From NCBI GenBank assembly GCA_047967505.1, contig CM106540.1: a stretch of 64,000 bases of DNA, one strand, 5' to 3'. The notes under the pieces were generated by a model. The model saw nothing but the letters and a program-made list of their open reading frames with translations. It had not been told where the DNA came from and ran no database searches. Below, piece after piece: positions 43,648 through 53,335 of the stretch (the stretch's first letter is position 1; each line of letters opens with the position of its first letter). This DNA comes from Dipteris shenzhenensis. Lineage: Eukaryota; Polypodiophyta; Polypodiopsida; Gleicheniales. Made by a program: the position numbers and the translations under genes.

Positions 43648-43931
43648 TGTTGGAGATATCACAGTTAAAGAGTGTGTTAGTGTTTAGTACTAGGTGATCT
43701 AGTACTAGTTTATGTGTGTGAGTCTTGTGTGAGTGCCACGTGTCATCATGGGACTTATCCCATATGCACTAGGTGCGAGAGTGTGTGTCAGTAGCCTATA
43801 TAAAGGCTTGTACTTCACTTGTCATGATATACTTGATGAATGAATGAAAGCCTTTGTCATGTCTTCATTTGAGCATCATTTTCTCACACCCTAACCTTCT
43901 CTCTCTCTCTCTCTCCACCATGTTTCTAACA
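43648..43931 (+). repeat. 3' LTR of Copia-C
   Basis: 284 bp, TGTTGGAGATATC to TTTCTAACA, preceded by the polypurine tract AGGGGGG at 43641-43647. TATA box at 43797-43804. The CT tract is shorter than in the 5' LTR. Confidence 0.93.
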
Positions 43932-44812
43932 TAAAGCATGTGCCCTTATTTGGAACCAAAGCTTCTGCTTGGTTTTGAATGTATCTCCTAATAAAACAAC
44001 CTTCCAATTGACTAGTTCTCCACATTCAAACTGAATGAACTTTCAAACCTTTCTAGCATGTGGGCAAGCAACAAACAAGTGGAAAGTATCCTCAAGAACA
44101 CGAGGGCATCTTCTGAATTTGTCATCCCCTTTCCTTATTCTAAGTCCTCTTACATTGGTCCATACAACTTTGTGAAGTCGAAGAGCTTCCTATCCAACTA
44201 CACTCCCTGTAAAAAATTAACACAAAAACCACCTTTCCACTTGATTTCCCTTTGCCAAAGTTCCAACTTGCTTAAAATCAGTGCCCGACTTTGATTAATT
44301 AAAGCAACTCTCTTCTAATCTCCTGCCAGGTCTTCCACCTTAAATGTTTCTTGCTCCATAGTTGACCCCGAGTTTGCAGCCCTTTCTTGAAAAGAGTACT
44401 GGCCAAAGCAAACTTTTCCTCAATGAGTTGAGCATTTCTGAAGATAACTAAGACCCATATAGAATCATTAGCCATAAAGGCTCATTTGCCAGAGAACTGT
44501 AAAAAAGCCTTTACCTCCTCAAAGGCCTTCCAAATAGATTGCCAAAGGGAACTACCCTTAGCTTTACAAGGTTTAGGATTACAGATAGCAGATAGCAAGG
44601 GATAAATATTCCATTTGGGGCCCTAATTGGCCTGAGCTGCTTTCATCAAGAGTTGAGCCCAATCACACTCTGGATTTAAAATAGCTTTGATAGCCCAAGT
44701 TGCAGATAGTTTTCTAGCTGGAATAGCAATATCAGTGACCCCTAAATCTTCTCTTTTCTTAGGCTTAGTGCAATAAGACCACCTTACCTTACAAATTTTG
44801 GAGTTACCTTGT

Positions 44813-45510
44813 CATGTGCATGGTGTACCTAGGGTTGGATAGGAGCTAAACGTGGGTTACGGGATAGCATAGGGCTGGATGGCTATGTTTAGCCGAGATT
44901 GCTATATATAGAGATTTATTCATATATAGTGCTCGCTTTATATGGAGGGAGCTATTCATAGCATCGTGCTATGTATAGTGGGTTTCCTTCTATATAGAGG
45001 AGGGCCAGTGCTATTGTGGAGTTCAGTTGAGTGCTCCTCAACTGATGGATGGGGCTTGGACCCAGGCCGGGACTCTGGCCATCTACATGGCGGATCATAG
45101 GTGGTGTATCGAGGGTTCTCTGGACGGGCTTAGGTGGTATGGGGCGCCTGGGTTAGATATGGGCCTATGTATGAGTCTAGCTGTAGCCCACGTGCTAGGG
45201 GGTGGTCGGGAGGATCGAGGCACCTGCGCTATGATTCTGTTTAGAATGAGGACAAGATTCCAGATCAGTGATAGGGTTAGATCCTACGGGGTCGTGTCAT
45301 ACCTCCCCACAGAAAAGACCTGCAGGCTCTATTGAATCTGTCCAGACTAGATTTGGAAGGTGCCCAACAAGATAAATAAAAAATGGAAATAGGAAAAATG
45401 CAATGTTTAAGCACCAACCTCCTTCCTACAAGATGTGAGCACAATGGAGAGCAAGAGTGAGAGTGAGCAAAACGTAAGTGTACTGAATAGTAGGGTGAAA
45501 TGAAGTGAGT
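44813..45510. other. Unassigned sequence between LINE-D and Copia-D
   Basis: No domain recognised. TATATAGAG units recur near 44900-45000 (GCTATATATAGAG, TTCTATATAGAGG). A 102-residue + strand frame at 45027-45335 matches nothing I know. It might be a solo LTR or another relic, but no border pair was found. Confidence 0.4.
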
Positions 45511-48032
45511 ACCTCTACTTTGTCACATTTATTGATGACTACTCCAATTTTACTTGGGTTTATGGGCTGAAAAAGAAATCTGAAGTCTTCACAGTGTTTA
45601 AACACTTTTCAGCCATGGTTGAAAATGAAACCGGGCTCAAGATACAGACATTACGCACGGATAGAGGTGGGGAATACCTATCTGCAGAATTTGATGCTTT
45701 CCTCAAACAAAAGGGTATTGTGCATCAGCTCACAGTCAGGCTGACCCCTCAGCAAAATGGCAAAGCTGAGAGGAAAAATAGAACCCTCATGGAGATGGAC
45801 AGATGTATGCTGAAAAGCAAACACATGCCTCATAAATTCTGGTTAGAGGGTTTTATGTGTGCCAATTACATTTTGAACAGGGCTCCCACTAAGGCTTTAA
45901 AAACAAAAACTCCTTTTGAGGTCTGGAATGACAGGAAGCCTTCAGTGGATCACTTCCGAGTCTTTGGATGCCTTGCCTATGCACATGTGCCAGTTGAATT
46001 TAGGCACAAATTGTCAGATAAAGCCATCAAATGCATATTTGTTGGATACAGTGCAGAAAGCAAGGGGTATCGTCTCTACAATCCTGCTACACGCAAAATC
46101 ATTGTAAGTAGAGATGTGATATTTTCTGAAAATTCAGCTCACATTCAGGCTGATTTTCAAATGCCTTCATCTTCAGAAGATGTCTTTCAAGGATTGCTAC
46201 CCATTGCTTTGGGTTCCCTTGCTGATTTTTCTGATCCAAATCAGAATTTACAGCAACCTTCAAATGCTTCAGTTCCGCCACAGGATGTCATACCTCCTCC
46301 ACAGGCAGTGGAACAAGCGGTGCAGCAAGAAATTGCAGACATACATGCAGCAAAAACAGTCCCAAACTGGCTGTTACAGACTCTCCGGGAGAGTAAACTT
46401 GATGCTCCGTTACCTGGCAGGACTCGCAGTGCAGCAAGGCACATGGAAGGTGCTAATTCAGTGGAATCAGCATATGCAGGTACTCTCCTTGATGAAGAGG
46501 AGCCTGCCACATTTGAAGAAGCACAAGGTAATGTGCATTGGATGAATGCCATGCACGATGAGTTGCAGTCCATTGCAAAAAATCAGACTTGGGATGTTGT
46601 GGACTTGCCACAGGGTAAACATGCTATTGGCACACGATGGGTATTTAAAGTCAAACGGAAGCCAGATGGCTCCATTGACAGATATAAAGCCAGGCTGGTT
46701 GCTAAAGGCTATGCTCAGAAAAAGGGCATAGATTATGAGGAGACTTTTGCTTCTACATCCCGGATGACCACCATCCGATCAGTAATTGCAATGGCTGCAC
46801 ATTTTGAGTGGAATGTTCATCAGTTGGACATCAAAACAGCCTTCTTAAATGGGGACTTGCTGGAAGAGGTGTATGTCAAACCACCTCCGGGTTTTGAAAT
46901 TACAGCCAATGCACTTCAAGTCTGCAAGCTTAATAAAGCTTTATATGGGCTGAAACAGGCCCCTCGTGCATGGTATGCCAAGATACATGCCTTTTTGACC
47001 AGCAAGGGGCTGCACAATAGTCCTACTGAGAGCACCCTCTACATCAAGCTGGATGGGGGGGAAATCTTAGTCATCCTTCTTTATGTTGATGACTTACTGC
47101 TCACAGGGTCCAATGACGAAAAAATTGCAGATTTCAAAACTGATTTGCAGACCCACTTTGATATGTCAGATTTGGGGCTGCTTCACTTTTATTTAGGGAT
47201 CCAGTTCTCTCATGAGAGACGTGGCACTGTTATGTCTCAGTCCAAGTATGTTCAGAAACTTTTGGACAGATTTAACATGCAAGAGTGTAAGCCCATATCT
47301 ACTCCTATGGAACCGGGGCTGAAACTCACAATGCATGATGCAGGAGAATCAGTTGATGCCACACTTTACAGTCAAGCTGTTGGATGCCTCATATATCTCT
47401 GCAATACTAGGCCTGATATTCAGTTTGCAGTATCTCAGGTGAGCAGGTACATGCACAGCCCCAAAACTATGCATTGGCAGGCAGTTAAGCGCATCTTCCG
47501 TTATTTGCAAGGCACCAAGTCTTTTGGCTTACTATTTCCCAGGGGGGGTGACTTGCAGATGCATGCCTACAGTGATTCAGATTGGGCTGGTGATTATGAC
47601 ACTAGGCAGTCCACTAGTGGCAATTGTTTCTTTTTGGGAAAATCTTGCATTTCATGGCTGAGCAAGAAACAATCTACAGTGGCTACCTCATCATGTGAAG
47701 CTGAGTACAGGGCAGCTTTCACAGCAACAGTTGAATGTGTCTGGCTGAGACGTTTATTTGCTGATCTTCATCTGTCTTTGGAGGGTCCTTCTCCAATTCT
47801 CACTGATAGTCAGAGTGCCATTGCAGTGGCAAAGAATCCAGTGTTTCATGCTCGCACGAAGCACATTGAGGTTCACTATCACTACGTCAGAGAGAAGTTG
47901 CATGCAGGAGAGATCAGTATGATCTTTGTGTCCACACATGACAACGTTGCAGATATTTTCACCAAAGCGCTACCACGTGAGAAGTTTGAGGCATTTCGCA
48001 GTGCCCTGAACTTATATCCGTTTGGTGATTGA
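45511..48032 (+). CDS. Copia-D integrase (partial), RT and RNase H, open
   Basis: About 840 codons without a stop. The integrase core remnant includes RTDRGGEY and RLTPQQNGKAERKNRTLMEM; then HFRVFGCLAYAHVPVEFR, the linker, and RT with RWVFKVKRKPDGSIDRYKAR, LDIKTAFLNGDLLEEVYV, YGLKQAPRAWYAKI and catalytic YVDDLLLTGS (near 47083-47112). RNase H shows SDSDWAGDYDTRQSTSG and AKNPVFHARTKHIEVHYHYV. It ends LPREKFEAFRSALNLYP at 48032. There is no true start codon because the upstream half is gone, so it is not an independent gene, but the RT could be functional if supplied in a fusion transcript. Confidence 0.9.
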
Positions 48033-48067
48033 TCAGCCTTGTACATGACATTGGCACTGCAGGGGGG

Positions 48068-48334
48068 TGTTGGAATTATAGATATAATTCAGCAGTGACC
48101 AATGTAATATAATAAGTTAGTTAGGGGCACTTTTCCCTCATTTAGAGGTTTTTCCCCCTAACTGCAGTTAGTTCACTAACTATGGTTAGTGACTACTAAG
48201 GTTTTGTCACTAGGACAAAACCTTATCCTACTCACTTTGTGTTGTACTCTTTACACTCTATTCTATTGCAACTACAGCTTCCAAGCTTCCTACTCTCTCA
48301 CTCCCTCTTGCTCTCACTATCTCCCTCTCCTTCA
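48068..48334 (+). repeat. 3' LTR of Copia-D (267 bp)
   Basis: Starts TGTTGGAATTATAG after the polypurine tract AGGGGGG (48061-48067) and ends CTCCTTCA. Hairpins: CTAACTGCAGTTAG (48158-48171), CACTAAC-TATG-GTTAGTG (48174-48191), and an 11-bp stem AAGGTTTTGTC with its complement around ACTAG (48198-48224). Confidence 0.93.
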
Positions 48335-48599
48335 TGCGCTAGGTTGTTGAAATCCCCTCTGACAATCCAAGATTCAACCTCTAGAAGACACTCTGCTAGT
48401 CGTCTCCAGAAAGTGGGACGGTGCTGTCGGCAAGCAGGTGCATAAACATTCAGGATCCCTAACCTGGACTCCCTTGAACGAATGCCCATCCAGACTGCCC
48501 GACCTGCTATGAGGTCCCCCTGATTGAAAACACTTGAGTTGAACCTTATCTTCACAAGTAAGCTATCTGCCACGTGGAAAAGCCAGATGGCCCAAGATC
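48335..48599 (-). pseudogene. LINE endonuclease fragment
   Basis: The minus strand gives VKIRFNSSVFNQGDLIAGRA, LGILNVYAPACRQHRPTFWR and SWIVRGDFNNLAHEGEG, the central part of a LINE APE-type endonuclease (NVYAP and GDFN motifs). It is cut exactly at the Copia-D LTR. As LINE-D lies on the other side of Copia-D in the same orientation, both may be one LINE that lost its RT. Confidence 0.82.
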
Positions 48600-48960
48600 T
48601 ACTACCTTAGGAAAAAAAGAAAGATGGAGGTTTACAGAGATATGATGATGATGGTTACGGCGACTAGAGGCCCTGCGAAGAGAACAAACGACTGCAAAAA
48701 ATTGTGTGTCTGAGTCTCTGTTTGTGTGCTTGTAGCTTGAGCCTTTAGCTTTGGCTGCTTTCGATGTTGGTTGTGTTGCTAGCTGATTTGTGTTGCTGCT
48801 CATCTCAAGTCTTTGTCGATTGCCTCTGTGTGTTGCAATTGCACGTTGAGTCGCTAATGTCGGCGGTCTGCTACTGGATTAGCAAGAAGATATGTTGCCT
48901 TAGGATCATGAAACACTGCTCTACATTAGTTTTTGCTTCAATATTTAGAATTACAGGTTC
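48600..48960. other. Unassigned intron sequence
   Basis: TG-rich sequence with no recognised domain; it leads into a LINE-type 3' tail at about 48970-49054. Confidence 0.4.
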
Positions 48961-48984
48961 TTGGTTGTGTGTGTGTTTGTGTTA

Positions 48985-49181
48985 GCATGTTCCTTTTCTT
49001 GGAACTGCTTATTGTAATATAAAGTTACATGGATTTCATCCCACAAAAAAAAAAGAGTGTGTGTAGAATCTCCTGCCTTCTTGTCATATAATGACATCTT
49101 CTGATGTTTGTAGCTGGTTGTCTTTTTCTTTGGGACTGTTCTTTGTAATATAATGACAAAATGGATTTTACACAAAAAAAA
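48985..49181 (+). repeat. Two LINE-type 3' tails on the + strand
   Basis: Both copies end CTTTGTAATATAATGAC- or TTGTAATATAAAGTTA-like, then GGATTT(C/T)A, then an A-run (49045-49054 and 49174-49181). The pattern CTTxxxxGTAATATAA-TGGAT plus A-run is the usual 3' end of plant LINEs and recurs at 50.5 and 50.9 kb. Confidence 0.6.
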
Positions 49182-49469
49182 GAGAGTGCGTGTGCCTTTA
49201 TTTTGTGTAACAGATTCTGCAGGATTCAGAATTTCTAGAGGTTCTGGCTGGGGAGAACATTTTGCAATTTCTCTCCATCAGAATTGAGCTGTAGTCTATG
49301 CACCCCCCCCCCCCCCCCCCGGTTGGACTGGTATTCAATTGAATTCTGTAAATGGATGTCTTGTGCTCTCATTCAATAATTTACGGCCCCTTCAATAGCA
49401 TGATGCCTATTTAAAAAAGCTAAGATATTTGGTACAGAATAATAAATGGACTTTTGGTTGTTTGAATAG
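49182..49469 (+). other. Intron sequence before the TRA1 exon at 49470
   Basis: No element recognised. A C-run lies at about 49303-49320. The sequence from about 49370 becomes AT-rich and runs into the acceptor. Confidence 0.5.
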
Positions 49470-49619
49470 GTGAAGGAGAGCAAACGTCTTGTGAAGTGTT
49501 TCCTAAATTATTTGAGGCATGATAACAATGAAGTTGGCGTCCTTTTTGACTTGCTTTCAATTTTCCTGGTTCGCACTCGTATCGACTATACTTTTCTTAA
49601 AGAGTTCTACATGATTGAG
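49470..49619 (+). CDS. TRA1: TRA1/TRRAP-like internal exon
   Basis: A 150-bp exon of 50 codons, starting VKESKRLVKCFLNYLRHD and ending KEFYMIE. The segment FLNYLRHD followed by VLFDLLSIFL and RIDYTFLKEFY is characteristic of the helical-repeat region of TRRAP/TRA1 in plants and animals. The acceptor is TTTGAATAG at 49461-49469 and the donor is GTACGA from 49620. Both ends fall between codons, so the exon joins in frame to the exon at 12135-12522 and the one at 63522. It lies between LINE tails on its left and TG/CT microsatellites on its right. It is too short to stand out as an open frame and was identified from protein wording and splice sites. Confidence 0.92.
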
Positions 49620-49703
49620 GTACGAATCTGAAGTTGAGGTTTCATTGTGCTGCTTGTATCTCTTGAGGAGACTTTGTGGCATGCTGGTTCCCCTACAATT
49701 GTG

Positions 49704-49717
49704 TCTCTCTCTCTCTC

Positions 49718-49756
<39 letters not shown>

Positions 49757-49846
49757 CATGCTGGTTCCCGTGCGTGTGTGTGTGTGTGTGTGTCTCTCTC
49801 TCTCTCTCTCTATGTGTGTGTGTGTGTGTGTGCGCGCGCGATCTTG
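49704..49846. repeat. CT/TA/TG microsatellite cluster
   Basis: (CT)n, (TA)n, (TG)n, then again (TG)n, (CT)n and (TG)n, and a CGCGCG end. Open frames of alternating Val-Cys or Ser-Leu through it are artefacts. Confidence 0.95.
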
Positions 49847-49854
49847 CAGGCTGC

Positions 49855-50280
49855 TTTTCAGCGGCTGTCTTTGGCAGGCTATTTTGGCTGTTTGGATTGC
49901 ACCCTGACCGGTAGGGATATGATCTTAAAATTACACTTATAGAGTGCCTCTAATCATGAATGAGTGATACCAATTAAAAAAAGTTATATGCAGAACACTT
50001 ATATACACGATAATTCAAAACTATAAAAGTGAGATTTAATGTGAAACCTATTTTCGTTAGTTGATATTAGGATCACTTAATCTCTTTTAGTTTTAGCCTT
50101 TATTGTGATGTGGTAACTTTACCTTATGATATAATATTGTTATAGTTAAGATATGACGCTTTGTGGCTATTATGTGTAGAACAAAAAGATGTTTATTTAT
50201 GAAATGCGACTTATAGTGCAACTTGCTAGGCTGACCACTCTTGTTAATTGATAAATTAATCTTGCCAAAATGATTTTTAA
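49855..50280. other. AT-rich intron sequence
   Basis: No coding domain, LTR or tail recognised; uniformly AT-rich after about 49920. Confidence 0.5.
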
Positions 50281-50284
50281 ACAA

Positions 50285-50640
50285 ATTTTTGCCACTCTTT
50301 GGTGTTTGGGTTCGCTATTGGGCCCTATGGACTCTTTGGAAGGACAAAAACCATTGGGTTTTTAGTGACCCTTCTCTAAACAAGTTCTCTTTTTTCCGAG
50401 CGTCCCTCCAGCAGTCCTTTTATGATTGTCTGCATCCGGGCCTGTTGGATTTATTCTTAGTACCTGGCATATATGCATGTTTTCTAAAGATATAATTGCT
50501 CTCCTTCTTGGAGACGATTATTGTTAATATAATTATTTGGATTTCCCTCCCGAGACAATTATTGTTAATATAATTATCTGGATGCCCCCCCCCCAAAAAA
50601 AAAAAAGAAAAAAAAGTGTGTTGATTTCACCAAAAAAAAA
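50285..50640 (+). pseudogene. LINE 3' end fragment
   Basis: The + strand encodes ALWTLWKDKNHWVFSDPS and FRASLQQSFYDCL, the end of the zf-RVT region of plant LINEs. ATTGTTAATATAATTATTTGGA (given here in part) and A-runs follow at 50597-50640. The tail motif is present twice (near 50518 and 50560). Confidence 0.75.
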
Positions 50641-50689
50641 GGTGTGTGTGCACGTGTGCGTGTATGTGTTGTGTGGGCGTGTGTGTAGG

Positions 50690-50935
50690 ATCTATGGACT
50701 ATATGGAAGGACCGCAACCATAGAGTTGTTGGGTGTTTTTTTTTTCATAGTTTCTCTTGCTTAAGAGCATCGTTAAGGCAATCTTTCTTTGATTGCTTGT
50801 GAGCCCATCAGATTGATAGTGCTACATATCTGTTGTTCAATTATCTTTTTTGATGTTGTAATTGCTTCCCCCTTCTTTTAGGGGGTTGCAAATTATAATA
50901 TAACTCTAACTGGACATCACCCAAAATTTTTTTTG
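50690..50935 (+). pseudogene. Second LINE 3' end fragment
   Basis: LWTIWKDRNHRVVG-like wording near 50692-50735, then CTTCTTTTAGGGGGTTGCAA and ATAATATAACTCTAACTGG at about 50870-50912, the same 3' end type as the preceding fragment, without a long A-run. Confidence 0.65.
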
Positions 50936-51174
50936 TGCGTGCATGCGTATGTATGTATGTATGTATGTATACAAATGCGTGTGTGTGTGCATGTGCATGC
51001 ATACACACATGTATAGATATGTGCACACGTGTGTTTGCTCTCTCTCTCTCTCTCTATCTATATATATATATATATAAGTAGATAAATAAATAAATAAATA
51101 TGTGTGTGTATGTATAATTAATTAATTAATTAATTATATATTTATATGTAGGTATGTATGTATGTATGGATGCA

Positions 51175-51258
<84 letters not shown>

Positions 51259-51264
51259 AAGAAA
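50936..51264. repeat. Microsatellite block
   Basis: Successive (GTAT)n, (TG)n, (CT)n, (TA)n, (AAAT)n, (ATTA)n, (CT)n, (TA)n, (GA)n and (GAAA)n. The final GA/GAAA part adjoins the 3' end of a minus-strand LINE. Confidence 0.92.
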
Positions 51265-51776
51265 GAAAGAAATTTTATTAAAGGTCCACGGAAGGCCATA
51301 CATGGCCTATGGGACACAAAATCATCCGAAAGGAAAATACATCATCAACGATGCGCCAACTAGGTGGCCTCATCGTAATACCGCTAAGATGCCAAAAATG
51401 GCTACAAAAATCCTAGATACAAAATGAAATGAAATAGAGTACCAAAATTGCCTAGATACAAAATGTAAAATATGAAATATGAGGAACATCGTCTTCCCTA
51501 AGGGGTCTGTGATCCAAAGAAATGATGGAAGTCATGGCCATCGACCATGCCTCCTGCCATGAGTGTGAAGATCTGGGCAAGTGTCAAATGGGCTGCTGGC
51601 GGTGCCAAGTCTCCATGGAGCAATCTCCTCCGAAAATCTGCCATCATCCTCCGTCGTCTAGAAATAAAGCGACGGGTACGGCCTCTGTGTAAGATCATCC
51701 TGCGGTGCTGCCGGATCATGTCATATGTACATCCTCGGGGTGGAACCATCGGTGCTCGAGAGATCCACACACGCAC
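51265..51776 (-). pseudogene. LINE 3' end with TTTC-rich tail
   Basis: Minus strand: an Arg-rich C-terminus (RGRTRRFISRRRRMMADFRR) follows the zf-RVT in some plant LINEs, then GTCCCATAGGCC and a tail of TTTC repeats instead of plain A. It is bounded at 51776 by the T-run of the next LINE. Confidence 0.55.
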
Positions 51777-52845
51777 TTTTTTTTTTGTGAAACCAATGAC
51801 TATAAAATAAACATAAAATCAATGTACATGACATTAGACTCCAAAAGAGAGCCTAATGGAAGCACTCAAAAGCAGTGAGAAAACACTTCAAGGCTAGTAG
51901 CATCCAAATCCCTCAGAGCATAACTATCATATAAAGATTGCTTGAGGACATTCTGAAGAAAGCATATGCTTGAGGGAACTGTTGTCCCATCCTAAAATGC
52001 CATCTCTGTGTCCAAATAGTCCATAGTACCCAAAAACGAGCTCAGTGAAAGAAAAGGAGAAATGGAGACATCTGAGATGAGAAGCATCCAAACATCCAGA
52101 AGAGTTTCCCGAATCTAATAGAGAGAAACCGAAGCCGCAGCAAATGAGAGACATGAGTAATCAATATCCGAGAGTGCGGGCAAGACCATAACAGATGGGG
52201 AACTGTCTCACGATGATGAGAGCAACGGGGGTAGGAAGAGGAAGCAATACGACGTGCTTCCAATTTCACCCCAATGGAAAAAGCTCCCACTATACATCTC
52301 CAAAAGAAAAGCCTCTGTTTCAATGGCAATTTAGCTTTCCAAATTTTCTTGAGTTTTGATTGCCACCAAGATAAAGGCCTATCCAAATTCCAAAGAGTGT
52401 TGGCATGCTTATCAATCCATGGCGGTGGAAGAAGAAATCTGTAGACCATCGAAGATGTCAAATTATGCATTGAAAGTGAACTGGTAGCAGGAGACAAGGA
52501 AGTCAGATTTCAGTCCAGTAATCTGTCCTGTACAAACAATAGAGGAACAGGAACAAAAGGCTGCAACATAGATGTAAGTAGCCTCCAAATGGGCCTATGA
52601 TGCAGACCCAAGGGGAATGTCCTGCAAGCTTGTGGAAATGAAAGCACATAACCATGTTGATCCACCACATCTCCGACAAATCTTATGCCCAATTTCATAA
52701 GATTATATGCTTTAATAGGTGCCTGTAAAGCAAGTGGCGAATCAAACACCTTGCTCCAATGGATACTTTCCAAACGAAGAGAATTACCATGATGGGAGGA
52801 AGCACCTGACCATTTAGCATAAGAGAGAATTCTCTTCCAATCGGG
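51777..52845 (-). mobile_element. 5'-truncated LINE-E
   Basis: Minus strand: A-tail at about 51777-51789 (T-run on +), then upstream zf-RVT (KAKLPLKQRLFFWRCIVGAF, RCSHHRETVPHLLWSCPHSR at 52200-52340) and RT tail (WKRILSYAKWSGASSHHGNS, LKLGIRFVGD-like MKLGIRFVGDVVD at 52670-52840). It breaks off near 52845 at a G-run. Typical 5' truncation of a LINE. Two frames are used. Confidence 0.8.
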
Positions 52846-53235
52846 GGGGGAGAGAGAAAGAAAGAAAAAGAAAGATGTATTAACGTCGGCGGGAGGCCTC
52901 GTGGGCCTATGGGACAAAGTGCGCAAAAATAAAAAAGACTCATACAAGCCTCAATGGACTGGAGCAAAGGGCGCGCTCTAGGGCCCTTGCTGAGTACTGA
53001 TCTATGCTAGCAAAATCATAACCATAACTAGTCAAGCACAAGCTGAATCAAGTTGATCTTAGTAGAGTTGGGACTCAGAAACCGAAGCCCGGCACAGTGA
53101 TGGCTCTCTGGTGAGTTGTGAAAATATCTCGTGTCTGCATCTGTCGAGCCATCTCACATGTTTACAAGTCCATGTTAGGCACATTTGCTCGGGTAATTGC
53201 GAAGGATGATAAGAGGATGCACCAAGGGGTGAAGT
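52846..53235 (-). other. LINE tail remnant and unassigned sequence
   Basis: 52855-52920 resembles the TTTC-tailed LINE end at 51265 (GGCCTATGGGAC and a GAAAG stretch). The remainder to 53235 shows nothing recognisable, although hAT-2 probably starts somewhere within it. Confidence 0.4.
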
Positions 53236-53335
53236 GGTAGGAGACATTTGGGGCTCACACTCCAAATTTGCAGCAGTTGGCTATTCGAGTGCTCTCGTAG
53301 GGGACACGTGCTTCTCCTTGTGGGAGGAATTGGAG
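53236..53335 (+). pseudogene. hAT-2 transposase, part left of Gypsy-F
   Basis: The + frame gives an ETFGAHTPNLQQLAIRVLS segment (W-E-FG---P-LQ-LAIRVLS), an in-frame TAG, then SPCGRNWS. This is the hAT C-terminal region (normally SQTTSASACERNWS-like). It ends in TGGAG, the target of Gypsy-F, in the Trp-Ser codons. Confidence 0.8.

Larger units (their letters stand above)
41388..43931 (+). mobile_element. Copia-C, gag-only non-autonomous LTR element (2544 bp)
   Basis: Complete LTR element inserted in LINE-D with the 5-bp duplication TAAAG (41383-41387 and 43932-43936). It has a 304-bp 5' LTR, primer-binding site, leader, one Copia gag frame, polypurine tract and 284-bp 3' LTR, but no protease, integrase, RT or RNase H. 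It must have been mobilised by an autonomous Copia. LTRs differ by roughly 4% plus indels by eye. Confidence 0.93.
40730..44812 (-). mobile_element. LINE-D 3' part, split by Copia-C
   Basis: A minus-strand L1-type LINE. The A-rich tail is at about 40727-40735 (T-run on +) with the typical TTAATATAATCACTTTC ending next to it. After removing Copia-C the minus strand gives zf-RVT-type wording (RKGDDKFRRCPRVLEDTFHL, then LWFIWMSRNNF-like) and, near 44650-44800, the RT tail (KVRWSYCTKPKKREDLGV, AIPARKLSATWAIKAI). Many frame changes make it a relic. The RT core is missing. Confidence 0.75.
45511..48334 (+). mobile_element. Copia-D, 5'-truncated Copia-1-family element
   Basis: Starts abruptly inside the integrase core (TFIDDYSNFTWV) at about 45511, without 5' LTR or gag, and ends with a complete 3' LTR. 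Remaining coding sequence is open to its natural stop. It is in inverse orientation to Copia-1, with which it shares about 900 bp of integrase and the LTR at high identity. The truncation may be a deletion or an unequal exchange. Confidence 0.92.
12523..49469 (+). other. TRA1 intron of 36.9 kb
   Basis: Bounded by donor GTATTA at 12523 and acceptor TAG at 49467-49469. The codon phase is preserved across it. It holds at least four separate nesting stacks of retroelements. No further TRA1 exon was recognised inside it. Confidence 0.8.

Noticed and set aside
45027-45335. 102-residue + strand frame
   Set aside because: Matches nothing I recognise and lies in an unassigned repeat-like stretch; not supported as a gene.
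49615-49942. Three overlapping frames with Val-Cys and Ser-Leu repeats
   Set aside because: Products of TG and CT microsatellites just after the TRA1 exon.
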